This document shows, piece by piece, positions 6,096 to 8,291 of a stretch of DNA of 8,291 bases (its first letter is position 1; each line of letters begins with the position of its first letter). The notes under the pieces are model-generated. The model was given only the letters and a program-made list of their open reading frames with translations. It was not told the DNA's origin and searched no databases. A program made the translations under genes and the position numbers. The stretch is from Candidatus Eiseniibacteriota bacterium (GTDB taxonomy: Bacteria; Eisenbacteria; RBG-16-71-46; CAIMUX01; VGJL01). The stretch covers positions 1-8,291 of the forward strand of contig WJJW01000197.1 in the NCBI GenBank assembly GCA_014729455.1, given 5' to 3'.

Positions 6096-7487
6096 TCAGC
6101 CGAAGATGTTGCCCGGAGCGAGGATCCCCTTTGGATCGACGGTGCGCTTGACGGCGCGCATCGCCTGGACGACCCAGTCGGGATACTGGTAGCGGAGATA
6201 GTCCCGCTTGATCTTCCCGATTCCGTGCTCCGCGGTGATCGTGCCGCCGCGCTCGACCGCGAGCATCGCCATTCGATGGGTCGCCTCGCGGGCGCGGGCG
6301 AGCATCTCGGCGTTCTCGGCGAGGAGATTGAAGTGCGGATGCCCGTTTCCGATGTGGCCGTAGCGGACGAACGGTCCGCCGAAGGTCTCCCCCGCGATCC
6401 GTGTCGCGTCCTCCACCGTCGCCGCCAGCGCTTCGATCGGGACCGCCCAGTCGGTCGAGAGCTTCCCGCCGCCGCTGTCCCGCGCGCGGCGCCCCCGCTC
6501 GTTCATCTCCGACGGCAAGGCGTGCCGCAACTCCCGCAGCTCCAGGAACTGCTCCTCGGTCGTCGCGATGATCGTATCCTCCGCCAGGGCGCGCGCCCGC
6601 TCGAGCAGGTCGAGCCATCCGTCCAGAACGATCGACTCCTCGTCCGGCTCGCACTCCTGCTCGAAGAAGATCGCCGTCTTCGCCACACCCGGGATCCCGA
6701 GCTTGCCGGCGTGCGGCCGGATCAGATCGAGCGACGCATCGTCGAACAGCTCGAGGCACCGCGGCTCGAGGAGTCCGGCCTGTCGCGCCCGATCCGCCGA
6801 AACGACGAATCCGAGCGCATCGCCGAGGCGCAGGAAGAAAGCCATCCCCGCGATGAAGCCGGGGGGCGCGGGGAGCAGGTCCAGCGTGACCCGCGTGACG
6901 ATCCCGAGGGTCCCCTCGCTTCCGCACAGCAGGTCGACGGGATCCTGGAAGCCGAAGTAGCCGGCCGTGTTCTTCGACGCGCGGCTGCGCGTGATCTCGG
7001 TGGTCCGCCCGTCCCCCAGGACCAACCGCAGCGAGCGGACGTACCGGCGCGTCGGTCCGTACTGGTAGGTCCGCGATCCGCTGGCGTTGGTCAGGACGCT
7101 GCCGCCGACGGTGCATTCGTTCTCGCTGGTCGGATCGGGCGGGTAGAAGAGCCCCGCGTCGATGAGCGGCCGCTTGAACTCGCCGAGCACGACGCCCGGC
7201 TCGATGATCGCCAGACGCCGTTCCATGTCGATGTCGATCGTCCGGTTCAGCCGCTCCAGGTTGAGGGCGAGCCCGCCGAACGCGACCGGACCTCCCACGG
7301 TGCTGGACCGCAGCCCCTGCGGCGTGACCGGGATCGACCGATCCGCGCAGAGCCGGACGATCTCCGCCACCTCTTCCTCGGAGGTCGGTCGGGCGACCGC
7401 GTCCGGCGATCCGATGAGACCGGACGCATCCTCCGCGTAGGCTTCGCGAACCGACGGCTCGACGCTCCAGAAACGGCTCTCCTCCAA
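6096..7487 (-). CDS. GlcD-family FAD-linked oxidase / 2-hydroxyacid dehydrogenase
   Basis: The protein belongs to the FAD-binding PCMH (VAO) fold with the GlcD/D-lactate dehydrogenase C-terminal domain, which oxidises D-2-hydroxyacids such as glycolate, D-lactate or D-2-hydroxyglutarate. Numbered from the TTG start (463 residues), the FAD domain (about 25-205) holds PPDPTSENECTVGG (116-129) and CGSEGTLGIVT (188-198). The C-terminal domain holds GHIGNGHPH (377-385), EHGIGK (420-425) and the ending DPKGILAPGNIFG. The usual metal-binding GHxGDGNxH is changed here to GHIGNGHPH, so the substrate is uncertain. I prefer the TTG at 7487 because AAGGAGG lies 4 bases before it and it avoids overlap with the upstream gene. 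A GTG at 7538 in the same frame would add 17 residues and overlap the transporter gene by 26 bases. It lies in a co-directional run with the transporter gene and the oxidoreductase. No iron-sulfur partner (GlcF) is beside it. Confidence 0.9.
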   Translation of the reverse strand: MEESRFWSVEPSVREAYAEDASGLIGSPDAVARPTSEEEVAEIVRLCADRSIPVTPQGLRSSTVGGPVAFGGLALNLERLNRTIDIDMERRLAIIEPGVVLGEFKRPLIDAGLFYPPDPTSENECTVGGSVLTNASGSRTYQYGPTRRYVRSLRLVLGDGRTTEITRSRASKNTAGYFGFQDPVDLLCGSEGTLGIVTRVTLDLLPAPPGFIAGMAFFLRLGDALGFVVSADRARQAGLLEPRCLELFDDASLDLIRPHAGKLGIPGVAKTAIFFEQECEPDEESIVLDGWLDLLERARALAEDTIIATTEEQFLELRELRHALPSEMNERGRRARDSGGGKLSTDWAVPIEALAATVEDATRIAGETFGGPFVRYGHIGNGHPHFNLLAENAEMLARAREATHRMAMLAVERGGTITAEHGIGKIKRDYLRYQYPDWVVQAMRAVKRTVDPKGILAPGNIFG

Positions 7488-7491
7488 AGAC

Positions 7492-7498
7492 CCTCCTT
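7492..7498 (-). promoter_or_regulatory. Ribosome binding site that decides a TTG start
   Basis: AAGGAGG on the minus strand, 4 bases before a TTG at 7487. Its sequence and spacing equal those of the egtD site at 3277-3283. It is the main reason for preferring the TTG over the GTG at 7538 for the GlcD-like gene. Confidence 0.6.
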
Positions 7499-7512
7499 CG
7501 ATCCCCAGGCTA

Positions 7513-8291
7513 TCAGGACGAAAGAACGAGGGCCACACCCCCCACCGCGAGCACCGTTCCGATCCATCCGCCGATCTGCATCCGCTCCCCGAGGAACGCG
7601 ATGCTCAAGGGCGCGACGAACAGCGGCGAGGTCCCGGTCAGCGCCGCGGCGACGGCCGGCTCCGTTTCCTGGACCGCCGCCTGGAGCAGGAAGAAGCCGA
7701 TGTAGGTCCCCATCAAGGTCGCCGGGATGATCCGGGCGAGCGCGGGAGGGCGGAGCGCCTCGCCGACGGTTCGCCGGAGACGTCCCCGCAGCGCCGCGAT
7801 CGCCAGGATGCCGATCACCCCGCCGAGGATCCGGACCGTGCTCGCCTCGAGGACTCCCGTCTCCTGCAGCCCCTCTTTCGTCAGGATGATCCCGAGCGCC
7901 TGGCAGAAGGAGGCGCCGAAGGCGAGCGCGATCCCCGAGCCGAACCGCTCGGGGCGGGCGACGCCGACCGGACGCTCGCGCAGGACCAGGATCAATCCCG
8001 CCACGACGCACCCGATCCCGACCGAACCGACCGGCCCCGGGAGATCCTGCCCGGCGGCGGCCGACAGCGCGCCTGCGAACAGCGGGCTCAGGGTCAGGAT
8101 CATCAGCGCGCGGCGCGCTCCGATCCGGGCCAGTCCGGTGAAGTAGAAGGTATCGCCGATCGACATGCCGATGACGCCGCTGAAGAGCAGCACCCCGGCC
8201 GCCGCGGGCGGCATCGCCAGGCTCCGTCCCGCCAGAACGGTGGTGGCGAGGAAGAGCGGGAGGCAGAAGCCGGTCTTGAAGAGGTTCATCG
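7513..8291 (-). CDS. EamA/DMT-superfamily transporter, 5'-partial at the window edge
   Basis: This is an integral membrane protein of the drug/metabolite transporter superfamily, a group of exporters or exchangers for amino acids, metabolites or drugs. From the methionine at 8289 there are 258 residues and about nine hydrophobic segments, near residues 8-21, 29-51, 61-79, 87-103, 118-137, 150-167, 185-205, 211-233 and 239-257. The internal EamA duplication is visible: SPLFAGALSAAAG with GCVVAGLILVL (68-103) corresponds to SPLFVAPLSIAFLG with GTVLAVGGVALVL (221-256). Family members normally have ten segments and about 290 residues. The missing first segment and the character of MNLFKTGF, which resembles the end of loop 1, suggest that the methionine at 8289 is internal and the true start is off the right edge. 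The stop lies 25 bases before the preferred TTG start of the GlcD-like gene. The transported compound cannot be read from the sequence. Confidence 0.85.
   Translation of the reverse strand, partial: MNLFKTGFCLPLFLATTVLAGRSLAMPPAAAGVLLFSGVIGMSIGDTFYFTGLARIGARRALMILTLSPLFAGALSAAAGQDLPGPVGSVGIGCVVAGLILVLRERPVGVARPERFGSGIALAFGASFCQALGIILTKEGLQETGVLEASTVRILGGVIGILAIAALRGRLRRTVGEALRPPALARIIPATLMGTYIGFFLLQAAVQETEPAVAAALTGTSPLFVAPLSIAFLGERMQIGGWIGTVLAVGGVALVLSS

Noticed and set aside
2430..7730. Long plus-strand open frames opposite the minus-strand genes (2430-3137, 3323-4621, 4554-6059, 6078-7730)
   Set aside because: Same composition artefact; they run across gene boundaries and show no recognisable domain.
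7513..8289. Methionine at 8289 as the real start of the EamA transporter
   Set aside because: It would leave about nine instead of ten membrane segments, and only two bases remain to its right, so no ribosome binding site can be judged; a start beyond the edge is more likely.
1..8291. High density of GATC tetramers across the window
   Set aside because: They are spread evenly through coding sequence and follow from the preferred codons for Asp and Ile (GAT, ATC) and CGGATC/GATCC contexts; no cluster suggests an origin or regulatory array.

Overview
The window is a dense, high-GC (about two thirds G+C by eye) bacterial stretch with seven protein genes, almost no intergenic space and no RNA gene, mobile element, CRISPR array or tandem repeat that I can see. 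Strong AGGAGG-type ribosome binding sites and overlapping starts and stops indicate ordinary bacterial operons. The codon bias and the cysteine-type EgtB suggest a high-GC environmental lineage (Acidobacteria-like or another uncultured phylum). I cannot place it more precisely from sequence alone.

Left part, plus strand (1-2275): a two-gene ABC importer of the quaternary-amine (OpuC/OsmF-like) class. The ATPase (15-767) overlaps by 4 bases (ATGA) a fused protein (764-2275) with a signal peptide, a periplasmic-type substrate-binding domain and then the membrane permease domain. The first gene itself starts on a GTGA that could overlap the stop of a gene lying off the left edge.

Middle, minus strand (2301-4567): egtB then egtD in transcription order, overlapping by one base (TGATG). 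EgtD trimethylates histidine to hercynine. EgtB is an iron sulfoxide synthase that joins hercynine to a sulfur donor, and its residues look like the type that takes free cysteine. Together they carry the two committed steps of ergothioneine synthesis. No egtA, egtC or egtE is in the window. The ABC importer is convergent with egtD, only 25 bases away, so its ligand may be ergothioneine, hercynine or another histidine- or glycine-betaine.

Right part, minus strand (4602-8291), upstream of egtB on the same strand: a class-I FAD/NAD(P)H disulfide oxidoreductase 34 bases before egtB, a GlcD-type FAD-linked 2-hydroxyacid dehydrogenase or oxidase, and an EamA/DMT-family membrane transporter cut by the right edge. 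All five minus-strand genes could be one transcript, although the 105-base gap at 5991-6095 could hold a separate promoter. The most interesting reading is a thiol-redox locus combining ergothioneine synthesis, possible uptake of ergothioneine or its betaine precursor, and a flavin disulfide reductase that might recycle an oxidised thiol. The parts are recognisable families; the combined function is inference.
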